Counted from the first letter of the stretch, positions 1 through 8,576 are shown. The stretch: 64,000 bases of DNA from Oceanobacillus iheyensis HTE831 (GCF_000011245.1 NC_004193.1:1280501-1344500); one strand, 5' to 3'. Made by a program: numbers and translations. Notes: a model not told the origin generated them from the sequence alone.

Positions 1-643
1 ATAACGGACCTGTTCTTTGAGTTATCCAGCGCATCGCAACATACATGACTGGAATAATAGACATCGCTACTACTGTTAGGATAGGGCTTAAATAAAGCAT
101 GACCACCAATGTACCTACGAGAGTGAGTACACTTGAAAATATCTGAATAACGGATTGGTTTAAAGTATTGTTAATGTTATCAATATCATTTGTTAAGCGA
201 CTCATCAATTCTCCGTGTTGACGTTTATCAAAATAGGAAATAGGTAAACGATGAAATTGTTCAAATAAATTCTTTCGTAATGTATGAACTGTATTTTGAG
301 CGATTCCAACCATCCAAAAATTTTGAAAAAACAATGAAACAGAGTGGATGATATAAACAGCAATTAAAGCAAGTAAAAGATACCCGAGCCCATTTACCTC
401 TTGCGTAATAATGAAGTTATCAATTGCTCTTCCGACTAAGAATGGACCGAGCAATGCAAACATTGAGCTAATAAGGACCATTAAAATAACGAGCGTAAGC
501 ATACCTTTTTCTACTGCTAGGTATTTCCAAATTCGTTTAAGCGTTGCGCCCATATTTTTGGCCTTTTTTTGTTGATGTGCATCTACATTCGATATATCAA
601 TTCTTTCATATTGAAAAGGTGCTTTTAGAGAACTATTTCGCAT
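1..643 (-). CDS. ABC exporter half-transporter, N-terminal part (runs off left edge)
   Basis: Partial gene: 214 residues from the ATG at 643 down to the window edge, all transmembrane domain. The translated text has the exporter pattern of long helices followed by a YFDKRQHGELMSRLTND stretch, the usual first coupling-helix region. Its start overlaps the end of the upstream half-transporter by 11 bases and its ribosome site (AAAAGGAGG) lies inside that gene, so the two are translationally coupled. The pair should form a heterodimeric exporter of the YfiB/YfiC or BmrC/BmrD type. The nucleotide-binding domain is outside the window, so its catalytic residues cannot be checked. Substrate is unknown. 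Confidence 0.9.
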   Translation of the reverse strand, partial: MRNSSLKAPFQYERIDISNVDAHQQKKAKNMGATLKRIWKYLAVEKGMLTLVILMVLISSMFALLGPFLVGRAIDNFIITQEVNGLGYLLLALIAVYIIHSVSLFFQNFWMVGIAQNTVHTLRKNLFEQFHRLPISYFDKRQHGELMSRLTNDIDNINNTLNQSVIQIFSSVLTLVGTLVVMLYLSPILTVVAMSIIPVMYVAMRWITQRTGPL

Positions 644-2363
644 GATGAGCCTCCTTTTCAAATTGTGATTCAGCAATGGATTGATATAATTCGGATGTAT
701 GAAGTAACTGTGCATGCGTCCCAATATCTAATATAGAACCGTAATCGAGTAATAAGATTCGATCAGACTTTTTCGCAGTGGATACTTTTTGCGTAATGAT
801 AAAAACGGTACATTGATAACTCTCCAATGCTTGTAAAAATTGAGCTTCAGTTGCTAAGTCCAGAGCACTTGTACTGTCATCTAACATTAAGATTTTAGGC
901 TTTCGAATTAAAGCTCGTGCGATCGAGATACGTTGTTTCTGACCACCTGAGAGATTTACGCCTTTTTGACCGACACGCGTTTCGTATTTTCCTTCTAATT
1001 GCATAATAGTGTCATGGATTTGCGCATCTTTAGCAGCTTGAATAACGTCATCCATTGTTGCTTCACGTTTTCCCCAAGCGATATTATCAAATATTGTACC
1101 TGTGAATAATAAGGGGCTTTGCGGCACATATCCAATACTGTCCCGTAAATTTGCAAATGAATAATTATCTAATGGTAGATCATCTACATAAATAGTTCCA
1201 TTAGTCGGTTCATATAACCTTGGCATTAATTGAAACAGTGACGTTTTTCCAGAACCAGTCGCTCCGATAATAGCCATACTTTCTCCTGGATTAACATTAA
1301 ACGAAATATCTTTTAACGTTGGTCGATTTGCATTAGGATATGTAAAGGAAACATGGTCATATGTTACTTTTCCGTATTTAACAACTTCTTTATCATTTGA
1401 AGAAGCTTGTTGTTCTTGTTCATTGTGCAATGTTAATACTTCTTCGATACGCTCTGCAGATGCTTTTGTTCGTGAAATCGCCATTATAATGAAGGAGAAC
1501 ATAGAAATTGCCATGGATACTCTTAGTGCATAATTTACCATCGTCACTACTTCACCAACATTCGCTTGACCCGCAATGGTTTGCGCATTACCAAACCATA
1601 TAATGAAAATTAAGCTCACATTCATTACAAGTAGAAGTATCGGACCTGTGGATTCAATAATACGAAATGTTTTCTTGGTTGCATCTGCAAGCTCCGTATT
1701 CGCAATACCAAATCTATCCTCTTCAAAACCTCTACGGGAAAAAGCTTTAATTAATCGCATTCCAGCAAGATTCTCCTGCATGACACGATTTACGTTATCT
1801 ACATTACCTTGGACTTTTGTAAACAACTTACTCGTAATCTTTAAAATCCATAATAAAAAGATGACAAGCAGGGGAACAGTTAATAAGAAAACAGCCGCTA
1901 ATTGTGCATTTACAATAAAAGCCATGATAACTCCACCAATTACAGTAAGGGGAGCTTTCGCCATTATACGCAAAGCCATAAAGATCGTATTTTGAATTTG
2001 GCGTATATCATTCGTGAACCTTGTTACTAACGCAGATGTAGGATATTGATTTAAATTGGCAAAAGAAAAATCTTGAATTTTTTCAAACAGTTTTTGACGT
2101 ATATCATAACCATACGCAAAACTGACATGAGAGGAAATAAAGGAATTAATAATTCCAGAAATAAGTGAAAGTATAGCCAACCCAATCATGATACTTCCCC
2201 AGAATCCAATGTTTCCTAAATCTTGGTTCTCAACCCCTTGGTTAATCATGAACCCTAAAAATAAAGGAAGCAGCAATTCTACAGCTAATTCAATCAACAT
2301 TAGTAGAAGTGCTACAATAGATGAAACTTTATAAGGCTTTATAAATGAAAAAACATTTCTCAA
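633..2363 (-). CDS. ABC exporter half-transporter with degenerate ATP site
   Basis: 576-residue half-transporter: six-helix membrane domain (about 1-300) then an ATPase domain. Walker A GATGSGKT is at 367-374, signature LSGGQ at 471-475, Walker B ILMLD at 491-495. The residue after Walker B is Asp (496) rather than the catalytic Glu, and the switch His is replaced by Gln (525, in ITQKVST). These two substitutions mark the degenerate half of heterodimeric exporters such as BmrC or TM287. The start is TTG with GAGGGTGG seven bases upstream; no in-frame ATG fits. It is first in a two-gene operon with the partner at 1-643. Role is probably drug or lipid export; substrate unknown. Confidence 0.92.
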   Translation of the reverse strand: MRNVFSFIKPYKVSSIVALLLMLIELAVELLLPLFLGFMINQGVENQDLGNIGFWGSIMIGLAILSLISGIINSFISSHVSFAYGYDIRQKLFEKIQDFSFANLNQYPTSALVTRFTNDIRQIQNTIFMALRIMAKAPLTVIGGVIMAFIVNAQLAAVFLLTVPLLVIFLLWILKITSKLFTKVQGNVDNVNRVMQENLAGMRLIKAFSRRGFEEDRFGIANTELADATKKTFRIIESTGPILLLVMNVSLIFIIWFGNAQTIAGQANVGEVVTMVNYALRVSMAISMFSFIIMAISRTKASAERIEEVLTLHNEQEQQASSNDKEVVKYGKVTYDHVSFTYPNANRPTLKDISFNVNPGESMAIIGATGSGKTSLFQLMPRLYEPTNGTIYVDDLPLDNYSFANLRDSIGYVPQSPLLFTGTIFDNIAWGKREATMDDVIQAAKDAQIHDTIMQLEGKYETRVGQKGVNLSGGQKQRISIARALIRKPKILMLDDSTSALDLATEAQFLQALESYQCTVFIITQKVSTAKKSDRILLLDYGSILDIGTHAQLLHTSELYQSIAESQFEKEAHHAK

Positions 2364-2698
2364 TAATCATCCACCCTCAATCTCAGATAAGAAACAATTT
2401 TATAATTATTATAAGACGATGAAGCGTTATTATCCAGTAATTTATTTCGGTTTGCGAAATTTTGATTGTTGGATTAGTTGCTTTGAAAAACAAACAGCTT
2501 AATATTCGGGTTTTAAGCGTAATAGTATAGAAATAAGTGTAAGTAAGCATTACTTGTAAAATACCGAAAATTTTTTATTTTTATTATGTTGAATTTTAAA
2601 TACTTTAAATCTTACGTTGATGTATAATAAAACAATTAGGCTGCTAAGTAATTACAACATTAAAATGTTTATACTACACAGTTTGGATGGGGTCAACA
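2364..2698. other. Intergenic region with no recognisable gene
   Basis: About 335 AT-rich bases between the divergent ABC operon and a small membrane-protein gene. It must hold promoters for both. A TATAAT-like box is visible at about 2622-2627 facing right, but I cannot pair it with a convincing -35 box. No repeat or RNA fold stood out. Confidence 0.4.
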
Positions 2699-2872
2699 AT
2701 GAAAAAATATAAAGAATTAACCATAGGTATAATAATAGGAATAATAACATTATTGATATATGAATTGATAATAAGATTGTATGGTTTATCTGTTTTCTTT
2801 ATATGGGGATTTTTTGTATTAGTAATTCTTTTTAATTATCTAGTTAAAAAGATAAAGAAAAGTTTGGTCTAG
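2699..2872 (+). CDS. Small two-helix membrane protein
   Basis: 57 residues, nearly all hydrophobic, with two predicted membrane helices (about 8-25 and 30-50) and a Lys-rich C-terminus (KKIKKS), giving a positive inside tail. The ATG at 2699 is preferred over the in-frame ATG at 2687 because GGATGGGG lies at proper spacing before it. A lipoprotein gene follows 38 bases later on the same strand. I do not recognise the family. Confidence 0.6.
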   Translation: MKKYKELTIGIIIGIITLLIYELIIRLYGLSVFFIWGFFVLVILFNYLVKKIKKSLV

Positions 2873-2910
2873 TATTCTGGAAAGTTAAATATAAAAGAGG
2901 TGTTTCTACT

Positions 2911-3132
2911 ATGAGGAAGAACACATATTTAGTGATGTGTAGTGCAATGATTTTAATATTAGTATCAGGATGTCAAAAGGAATATATAGGAGAATACATA
3001 CAGTGGGGTGTTGATCTATCATTGGAACAAAAAGATCTGTTAAAAGATAACGATATTCCTATTAAAGTGGATGGTAGTTTTGTTTATATTCCAAGAGATG
3101 CAGTTGATGATGCAACCTATTGTTGTTCTTAA
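2911..3132 (+). CDS. Short lipoprotein
   Basis: 73 residues with a lipoprotein signal: MRKNT, hydrophobic core, then the lipobox VSGC (Cys about 21). The mature part is only about 50 residues and ends DATYCCS. Ribosome site AGAGGTG lies eight bases before the ATG. The length suggests a compact surface-anchored protein rather than a truncated one, as the stop is followed by ordinary intergenic DNA. Function unknown. Confidence 0.7.
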   Translation: MRKNTYLVMCSAMILILVSGCQKEYIGEYIQWGVDLSLEQKDLLKDNDIPIKVDGSFVYIPRDAVDDATYCCS

Positions 3133-3183
3133 GTAAGAGGTTAATCTATTAAAATATTAAGAATGCAGCTAATGTGAATATGC

Positions 3184-3213
3184 TTGCAGAAAATGCTCTC
3201 TATCGATTATAAT
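3184..3213 (+). promoter_or_regulatory. Probable sigma-A promoter of tRNA-Val
   Basis: TTGCAG at 3184-3189 and TATAAT at 3208-3213 with an 18-base spacer, upstream of the tRNA gene at 3282. Confidence 0.5.
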
Positions 3214-3281
3214 ACATATATTGAGTAATCTAGAAAACTCTCTAAACGTTTACATACATAATAATATGTTCTCGTGTACAC

Positions 3282-3354
3282 GATTCCGTAGCTCAGTTGG
3301 GAGAGCGCCACCTTGACAGGGTGGAGGTCGTTGGTTCGAGCCCAATCGGAATCA
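3282..3354 (+). tRNA. tRNA-Val (anticodon GAC)
   Basis: Full cloverleaf: acceptor GATTCCG/CGGAATC, D-arm GCTC..GAGC, anticodon stem CCACC/GGTGG around TTGACAG (anticodon GAC), T-arm with TTCGAGC, discriminator A. No CCA is encoded. It is nearly identical, from memory, to the Bacillus tRNA-Val(GAC). A tyrosine recombinase gene ends about 110 bases downstream, a common arrangement for elements that use a tRNA gene as attachment site. Confidence 0.97.
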
Positions 3355-3367
3355 TCCTAATTAGAAA

Positions 3368-3407
3368 GTCTGTATTCCTTGTGTGACAAAGGGTACAGGC
3401 TTTTTTG
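3368..3407 (+). terminator. Terminator after tRNA-Val
   Basis: Imperfect hairpin CTGTATTCCTT / AAAGGGTACAG followed by GCTTTTTT, just downstream of the tRNA. Confidence 0.7.
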
Positions 3408-3463
3408 TGTATTTGAGGATAAGGATGAAGGATGGGTGATTGTGTTAAGCAGTCACAAAATAG

Positions 3464-4600
3464 TCACGAGTTTTGGAGTGATTTTTCAAAGATCGTTGCG
3501 ACTTCATTATCTGTATTCGGAACAACGTGAGCGTAAATATCTAAGGTTGTCTTTGGGCTAGTGTGTCCCATTCGACTACTTACTTTCACGATATCTACAC
3601 CCTCTGAAATAAGAATCGAAGCGTGTGTATGTCGTAAATCGTGGAAGCGAATTTTAGGGACATTGGCATTTTTTATACATCGTTCAAATACTCTGGTCAC
3701 GTTTCTGGGATCTTGCACTTTTCCTAATGCTGTACAAATAACTAAATCATTGTCTTCATACGATGGACCAGCCAATTCCTTCTCACATTGTTGTTTTTCT
3801 TTTATACATTGCAATTGATCGCTGATTAATGAAGAAATAGGTATAACGCGTGTTGATCTCACCGTTTTTGGTGTCGTAAAGAAATATCCTTGATTTTGTA
3901 TATAGCATAAGTTTCGGTGGATATGAATGCATTCCTTTTCCATATTTATGTCACTCCACTTTAACCCTAACAACTCTCCTTTGCGCATCCCAGTATAAAT
4001 AGCAAGCAGAAAAAGAATATATAACCTTTCTAAGTTGGATGTTTCTAAGAACTGCTTTACTTGATCTTTAGACCAGATAGAAACCTGTTTGGTTTGTACT
4101 CTTGGCGGGGTGGTATTCACGACAGGATTATACGAAATCTTTCTCCATTTCACAGCTTGTGCAAAAGAAAGGTGTAGCATCTGATGCATTTTGCGAATGT
4201 AACTCGTGCTATATCCTTTACCAAGCTTGTAGTGATAAAAGTAATCAATTTCTTCTGTAGTTATGTCAGATATAGCTTTTTCAGCAAATGGATTATCTTC
4301 TATTAAATGCTTTTTAATGAGATAATCTCGATTTGAATGTGTGGTTCTTTTAATGCTCGTAATGTAGTGTGTATAGAACCAGTGCTGTAAAAAGGACTGA
4401 AATGATTCTTTACTCGGTTCAAGATAGCCGTCATTTTCCAGTTCGATGATTAACTTCTTTAATGCATCCTCCGCATCTTTCTTTCTCGTAAAGCCAGACA
4501 GTTTTTTCTGCTTTCTCGCTTTACCACTTTGATTAATATCAATTATAAATAGATAACGAATTCCTTTCTTTGTATCGTATTTTTTAATAGATCCCTTCAT
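3464..4600 (-). CDS. int: Tyrosine recombinase, phage/ICE integrase type
   Basis: 378 residues in the layout of Tn916 or phage integrases: N-terminal arm-site-binding region (about 1-55, DTKKGIRYLFIIDI..GFTRKKDA), SAM-like core-binding domain (about 65-165) and catalytic domain. Catalytic residues are all visible: Arg 206 (TGMRKGEL), His 320 and Arg 323 (HDLRHTH), His 346 (MGHTS), Tyr 356 (TTLDIYAHV). I start at the ATG at 4600 because AGGAG lies nine bases upstream, dropping 20 residues that are encoded by a 12-bp tandem repeat. The gene looks intact. It sits beside tRNA-Val and is divergent from the small-gene array to its right. No excisionase or relaxase gene is visible. Confidence 0.93.
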   Translation of the reverse strand: MKGSIKKYDTKKGIRYLFIIDINQSGKARKQKKLSGFTRKKDAEDALKKLIIELENDGYLEPSKESFQSFLQHWFYTHYITSIKRTTHSNRDYLIKKHLIEDNPFAEKAISDITTEEIDYFYHYKLGKGYSTSYIRKMHQMLHLSFAQAVKWRKISYNPVVNTTPPRVQTKQVSIWSKDQVKQFLETSNLERLYILFLLAIYTGMRKGELLGLKWSDINMEKECIHIHRNLCYIQNQGYFFTTPKTVRSTRVIPISSLISDQLQCIKEKQQCEKELAGPSYEDNDLVICTALGKVQDPRNVTRVFERCIKNANVPKIRFHDLRHTHASILISEGVDIVKVSSRMGHTSPKTTLDIYAHVVPNTDNEVATIFEKSLQNS

Positions 4601-4618
4601 ATGCTTATCTCCTACTGG

Positions 4619-4650
4619 TAAGTAAGTGGTTAAGTAAGTGGTTAAGTGTT
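4619..4650. repeat. 12-bp tandem repeat upstream of the integrase gene
   Basis: TAAGTAAGTGGT occurs twice in perfect tandem (4619-4630 and 4631-4642), followed by a partial third copy. Short direct repeats beside an integrase gene are typical of arm-type recombinase binding sites; that role is inference. Confidence 0.6.
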
Positions 4651-4782
4651 TTTTGCCCAAATATGGAGCTGATTATAATTCGATAGCAGTTAGGATTGAA
4701 ATATAGTGAAAAGGGAAGGGGAATGAGGGTTTCCTGTAGAATAATAACAATATAAATAAAAGGCGAATTATAATATGATGCT

Positions 4783-4816
4783 TGTCCAATTTATGGGGCG
4801 GCTTTGTTAAATAACA
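4783..4816 (+). repeat. Weak copy of the cassette-zone repeat (R0)
   Basis: CCAATTTATGGGGCGGC followed by TTTGTTAAATAA resembles the stronger copies further right (CAATCGGGCGC..TTG..GAATAA). It lies just before the first gene unit. Match is partial. Confidence 0.35.
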
Positions 4817-4882
4817 AGTTTAGGAAACAACATTTTATATGATTTATCAAGAAATTGTTACAACAAACTACGGAGGATAGGT

Positions 4883-5344
4883 ATGAATAAAACACCAAAA
4901 CATATAATTGCAGTTTCTGCTAATGTTACTAATGAAAAAGGAGAAACCCTATTAGTCAAGACACACTGGCGGTCTGATACTTGGGAAACTCCAGGAGGAC
5001 AGGTTGAAGAAGGAGAACCACTTGATAAGGCTGTAGAAAGAGAAATATTATAGGAAACAGGAATAGCTGTCTCACCTATTGGTATTACTGGGGTGTATTA
5101 CAATGCTACAAAACAGTTATTATCTGTGGTATTCAAAGCGAAATTCGTTAGTGGAGACATAAAAATTCAACTAGAAGAAATTAAGGAGGCTAAATTTATT
5201 AAGCTTACCGGAGAAAATATAGATAATTACATAACTCGCCCGCATATGAAATCTCGTACAATCGATTGTATGAAAGCAGCAAACTTCATCCCTTATGAAA
5301 CTTGGGAGGTAAGTCCTTATAACTTAGTAGGTAGATTATTTTAA
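4883..5344 (+). pseudogene. Nudix hydrolase interrupted by a stop in the Nudix box
   Basis: Reads as a 153-codon Nudix hydrolase from the ATG at 4883 (ribosome site CGGAGG) except for TAG at 5051-5053. The Nudix box GX5EX7REUXEEXGU is recognisable as GGQVEEGEPLDKAV..REIL, stop, ETG. The stop replaces the first of the two metal-binding glutamates (GAG to TAG is a single change). The frame is otherwise open to a natural stop at 5342. Unless suppressed, the product is a 56-residue dead fragment. Confidence 0.88.
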
Positions 5345-5376
5345 TTCAACAATCGGGCCATTATGTGGAAGAAGTG
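5345..5376 (+). repeat. Cassette-zone repeat R1
   Basis: TTCAACAATCGGGCCATTAT then GTGGAAGAAGTG. It begins directly after the Nudix stop codon and matches the left half of the family consensus. Confidence 0.6.
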
Positions 5377-5411
5377 ATATGGAAAGTACGGTAAGAAAGT
5401 GGGACTGATTT

Positions 5412-6293
5412 ATGGATTTAGAATTTTTATATAACGAACCAATTAAAGAAATGCAAGAATTAAGTCCAGGTTATGATGACCACGCAAGCGACGTGTGGCT
5501 GGTTAAAACTAAAAAACAGGAAGTTGTTGTACGTTCTTCTAGAATGACTGAAGAACCAAATAATGACTTTTGGTGGGGATGTAAAAAAATATTCGGTATT
5601 GACCCAAGGCAAGTTTATGAACTAGAAAGAGTGAATAACAATATAAGTGAAATAACCACCCTCCCAATTCCAAAGGTTATAAATAAGGGAAAAAGAAATT
5701 CAAAGGAATTCGTGATTGTAGAAAGATTAAATGGGAATACCCTTGAATCATTTAAAAATCAACCGTCTACCGTCTTACAGAGCCTAGGAGAAGGATTGGC
5801 AAGAATTCATAATCATAAAAAAAATTACGTCGGCAACCCTTCTGGGACCTTTAAAATTAGCTTAGAAGAGTTTAATCAACACCTGAAGGACACTATGACT
5901 GAATTAGTTGCAAGGTTTTATAATAAAGAAAATGAAATACAAGAAAAACTTGTAGAAATTAAGATGCTTTTAGATAAAGCTCCTACTCCTAAATCTTCTA
6001 CATTTGTACTAGTTGATATGGATCCTACGCAATTTTTATATGATGGTAAAGTAATATCTGGACTAGTGGATACTGAAGCATATGTTATAGCATCTAGAGA
6101 ATTTGACTTCATTGGCTTGGAGTATGTTTTAGATGAAAAATCCGCCTTGGATTTTAAAATAGGGTACGAAAAGTTTATGGAATTACCCGACTTAACAAAG
6201 GTTAGGGAACCTTAACGGTATCTGTATCGTTTATTATCTGTTCAAGGCGATATGGATATAGATGAGTGGCTAGGCTATAAGAAGCTATTTTAA
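5412..6293 (+). pseudogene. Aminoglycoside phosphotransferase-family protein, cut by a late stop
   Basis: 267 codons are open from the ATG at 5412 to a TAA at 6213-6215. The same frame then stays open for 25 more codons (RYLYRLLSVQGDMDIDEWLGYKKLF), which reads as the normal C-terminal helix of APH/choline-kinase-like proteins. A TAT or TAC to TAA change is the simplest cause. The kinase core has VDMDPTQF in the place of the HGDLHPGN catalytic loop, so the catalytic Asp is kept but the preceding His and the Asn are changed; the magnesium-binding Asp is in GLVDTEAY. Loss of 26 residues may or may not abolish function. Start uses a weak ribosome site (AGTGGG). Confidence 0.75.
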
Positions 6294-6298
6294 ATTGT

Positions 6299-6375
6299 TA
6301 ATCAAACGAGCGCAGTTGTTGAATAAGCACTGTGCCTGCCTGAATCGGACCATATTATTGAACAAAGATATGGAT
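6299..6375 (+). repeat. Cassette-zone repeat R2 (one of the best copies)
   Basis: Contains CGAGCGCAGTTGTTGAATAA, then GCACTGTGCCTG, then CTGAATCGGACCAT. GCGCAG can pair with CTGTGC across the AAT-containing loop, so the strand can fold into an imperfect hairpin. It starts six bases after the APH reading frame ends. Confidence 0.75.
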
Positions 6376-6534
6376 GGTGAAGGGGTTTTGACACAATTTT
6401 AATAGGTTAATAAGGAATTAAATCCAATAAAAATAAGCTGTCACAACGGAGCACAAAAAGACAAGATACACATATTGTTTTTCGCTATATTTACTATGCA
6501 CAGAAGGATATATTAAATGAAGGTGGAATTTTAA

Positions 6535-6996
6535 ATGAAATTTAAAGAGTTTATTAAAGATTCTTTTGTACTTGTTGGATTTAGTGCTGCGGGAAAATGG
6601 GATGAAGATATTGTTTACCCAATTCCAAGACTATGGGAAAAGTCACGGAAATTCATTTCCGAGAGAGATGCAGACAAAATTGTTGGAGTTTGCTTGCCAC
6701 CTAGAAGTAATCATTACTTTTATACCTGTGGAATGGAAATGAACTCCGTAGACTTTCATAAAATTGATGAAGGAATGACTATACATACTTTTCCGGAACA
6801 AAAATATGTTGTATTCAAACATATTGGTTCTTCAAAAACGATTCCATCCACTTATGAAAAGATATGGAGTGTTTTTGACAAAGAAGGTTATTCCATTAAA
6901 GAAGGGATGCCTGAAATAGAAGTAGTAAGTACTGATATGTTCGGTAAAGAAGAGACAAAGGAATATGAGATGGAAGTTTCGATCCCTGTTAAGTAA
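6535..6996 (+). CDS. GyrI-like/AraC effector-binding domain protein
   Basis: 153 residues matching stand-alone GyrI-like small-molecule-binding domains: N-terminal MKFKEFIKDSFVLVGFSA, middle IPRLWEKSR, later VVFKHIGSSKTIPSTYEKIWSVF, then EIEVV. These proteins lack a DNA-binding domain and probably bind hydrophobic compounds. The gene is intact with ribosome site AAGGTGGA. It is one of the few undamaged units in the array. Ligand unknown. Confidence 0.85.
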   Translation: MKFKEFIKDSFVLVGFSAAGKWDEDIVYPIPRLWEKSRKFISERDADKIVGVCLPPRSNHYFYTCGMEMNSVDFHKIDEGMTIHTFPEQKYVVFKHIGSSKTIPSTYEKIWSVFDKEGYSIKEGMPEIEVVSTDMFGKEETKEYEMEVSIPVK

Positions 6997-7071
6997 CCAG
7001 AGACTTAGCTGTGTAGGTTAAGGATACTTTTAAATGGATTAATTTGAATATGTGAAATGGGGTAATATTTT

Positions 7072-7431
7072 ATGTGGAAGAAAATAGAGTGTCTTGCGGT
7101 TTATACAAAGGATATGGAGAAATCAGTAAACTTTTATCAATCATTAGGTTTAACCAAGGCGTGGGAAGCCTACCAAGACATTGAAAAACAATGGAGTCTT
7201 ATAGGAATGAGATTTCCTGATGGTAAATCCGAATTAGTATTGAAAAATAATCCAGAATTAAACTTTGCAGAAATAGAAATTGTCGTTGAAGATGTCAAGG
7301 CGACTTATGAAACATTAAAATCTGATACTGAAGTTGAGTGGATTCGAACACCATTTGCTAATTCCTTGGGTGGGCACGTCGCAGTAATGAAGGCCCCAGA
7401 TGACAATGTATTTGTTCTGGTTGGGAAATGA
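7072..7431 (+). CDS. VOC (glyoxalase/bleomycin-resistance) family protein
   Basis: 119 residues with the paired beta-alpha-beta-beta-beta layout of VOC proteins: ECLAVYTKDMEKSVNFYQSLGL at the start, FAEIEIVVEDV at mid-length, GHVAVMKAPDDNVFVLVG at the end. This size fits a dimeric glyoxalase-like or resistance protein. Start has GGGGTAAT eight bases upstream. No repeat copy separates it from the GyrI-like gene, so these two may form one two-gene unit. Confidence 0.85.
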   Translation: MWKKIECLAVYTKDMEKSVNFYQSLGLTKAWEAYQDIEKQWSLIGMRFPDGKSELVLKNNPELNFAEIEIVVEDVKATYETLKSDTEVEWIRTPFANSLGGHVAVMKAPDDNVFVLVGK

Positions 7432-7442
7432 TTTAATAAATG

Positions 7443-7497
7443 CTTATTCAAGAAAAGGGCGCAGTTGTGGAAAAAGCACTGTGCCTGAATCGGAGCC
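7443..7497 (+). repeat. Cassette-zone repeat R3 (near-consensus)
   Basis: CTTATTCAAGAAAAGGGCGC, AGTTGTGGAAAAAGCACTG, TGCCTGAATCGGAGCC. GGCGCAG pairs with CTGTGCC (one G:U) around a loop of about 14 bases. It lies 11 bases after the VOC stop. Confidence 0.78.
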
Positions 7498-7520
7498 AGT
7501 TTGTGTAATAATTAATAATA

Positions 7521-7559
7521 AGCCTACCCCTCAATCAAATAGTGGATTAAGGGGTAAGC
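7521..7559 (-). terminator. Terminator of the methyltransferase gene
   Basis: Hairpin with arms AGCTTACCCCTTAATC / GATTGAGGGGTAGGCT (two internal mismatches), just beyond the minus-strand stop at 7577, followed by an AT-rich tail with short T runs. Confidence 0.6.
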
Positions 7560-7576
7560 TGATATTAAACAAATAA

Positions 7577-8494
7577 TTATTTTTTTACAGCATGGATGTA
7601 ATGAATCGTTTCAAAGGCTTTTAAATAATCCGAACGATCGCTAAAGAATTTATTATTTATAACATCGGGTGATAAATGTTCGTAAATAAGTAATCCTGCA
7701 TCTTCTAACAATTTTTCTATTTCGTCATAAGTAAAACATGATTTCATTGGTTCGCCACTAGCTGATGCCATTTGCACCATATTCTGAACTCGGTTAGACA
7801 ATCCTTTTTCTTCAAATAGTTTATCATCTGCATAATCAAAAACGATGGAACTTCCCAATGGAATCTCTGCAAATAATTCTTTAATTAAATTTGAAATTTC
7901 TTCTTTTGTTAAGTAATAGGAAACACCTAAGAGACTATAGAAGGTTTTTTTGTTTGGTTGAAAACCCTCATCAATAAGGTTTTGTAGGATAATATCTTTG
8001 GTGAAATCCATTGGAACAAAGTGGAAATTATCCGGAATTTGATAATTAGATTTGGCTAGCCTATTCCTTTTAAAATCTTGTGTAGACGGATAATCAACTT
8101 CAAATATTTCCAACTTAGGGTCTAATTCTGGGTTCCGAAAACAAAATGTATCCAATCCAGCTCCTAGAATGACATATTGTTCAGCTCCTAGTACTATCTC
8201 ATGGAATAATACTTTTTCACAATAGGCAGCACGTGCTAATGGAGTTGGTGAGAGTTGAACTTGTGTAATCCATTTTAATATTTCATCGGGTTGATCTTGA
8301 AATTTAATAGCAATTTCATGATTAAAAAATTGAATTCCTTGAATCATGTTTTTACGAATATCTTCAAATTCCTTTTGGGTAATTAAATCTTTTGCAATAT
8401 AATCATCAAAAATCTTTGGTGTGTCATATTTACTATGGTATGCTCGACCAAAAGCTGAAATTAAGGAAGTTAAACTGGATTCATTTTTCTCCAT
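7577..8494 (-). CDS. SAM-dependent methyltransferase, leucine carboxyl methyltransferase (PPM1) type
   Basis: 305 residues of the class I methyltransferase subgroup with the motif VILGAGLDTFCFR (SAM-binding motif I in LCMT-like bacterial proteins), followed by FEVDYPSTQDFKR and later SLLGVSYYLTKEE. Many bacterial members act on polyketide or other small-molecule carboxyl groups; the substrate here is unknown. I start at ATG 8494 since GGGGGG lies nine bases before it. It is the only clear minus-strand gene in the first half of the array, and has its own sigma-A promoter and terminator. Confidence 0.85.
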   Translation of the reverse strand: MEKNESSLTSLISAFGRAYHSKYDTPKIFDDYIAKDLITQKEFEDIRKNMIQGIQFFNHEIAIKFQDQPDEILKWITQVQLSPTPLARAAYCEKVLFHEIVLGAEQYVILGAGLDTFCFRNPELDPKLEIFEVDYPSTQDFKRNRLAKSNYQIPDNFHFVPMDFTKDIILQNLIDEGFQPNKKTFYSLLGVSYYLTKEEISNLIKELFAEIPLGSSIVFDYADDKLFEEKGLSNRVQNMVQMASASGEPMKSCFTYDEIEKLLEDAGLLIYEHLSPDVINNKFFSDRSDYLKAFETIHYIHAVKK

Positions 8495-8520
8495 ACATTG
8501 ATTCCCCCCATATAACAAAA

Positions 8521-8550
8521 ATAAGATTCCCCTGGCCAGGAGAATCTTAT
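8521..8550. promoter_or_regulatory. 30-bp palindrome in the methyltransferase leader
   Basis: Arms ATAAGATTCCCCTGG / CCAGGAGAATCTTAT are complementary at 14 of 15 positions with no loop. It lies between the promoter and start of the methyltransferase gene, about 27 bases after the -10 box. It could be an operator for a dimeric repressor or a leader hairpin; on the minus strand it is followed by TTTTTG. Confidence 0.6.
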
Positions 8551-8576
8551 TATATACCAAAGTATAATAACTGTAA

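Noticed and set aside
1576..1995. 139-residue plus-strand ORF inside the ABC gene
   Set aside because: Overlaps a well-supported ABC transporter on the opposite strand and has no family resemblance or ribosome site.
3464..4600. Integron integrase (IntI) for the cassette array
   Set aside because: The protein has the layout of phage/Tn916-type integrases with an arm-binding N-terminus, and I see no IntI-specific extra helix. Its place beside tRNA-Val also fits an island integrase. A link to the repeats is not shown.
5051..5053. Programmed recoding (pyrrolysine or selenocysteine) at the Nudix TAG
   Set aside because: Neighbouring units carry TAA, TGA and frameshift lesions as well, so ordinary decay explains all of them; no recoding signal is visible.
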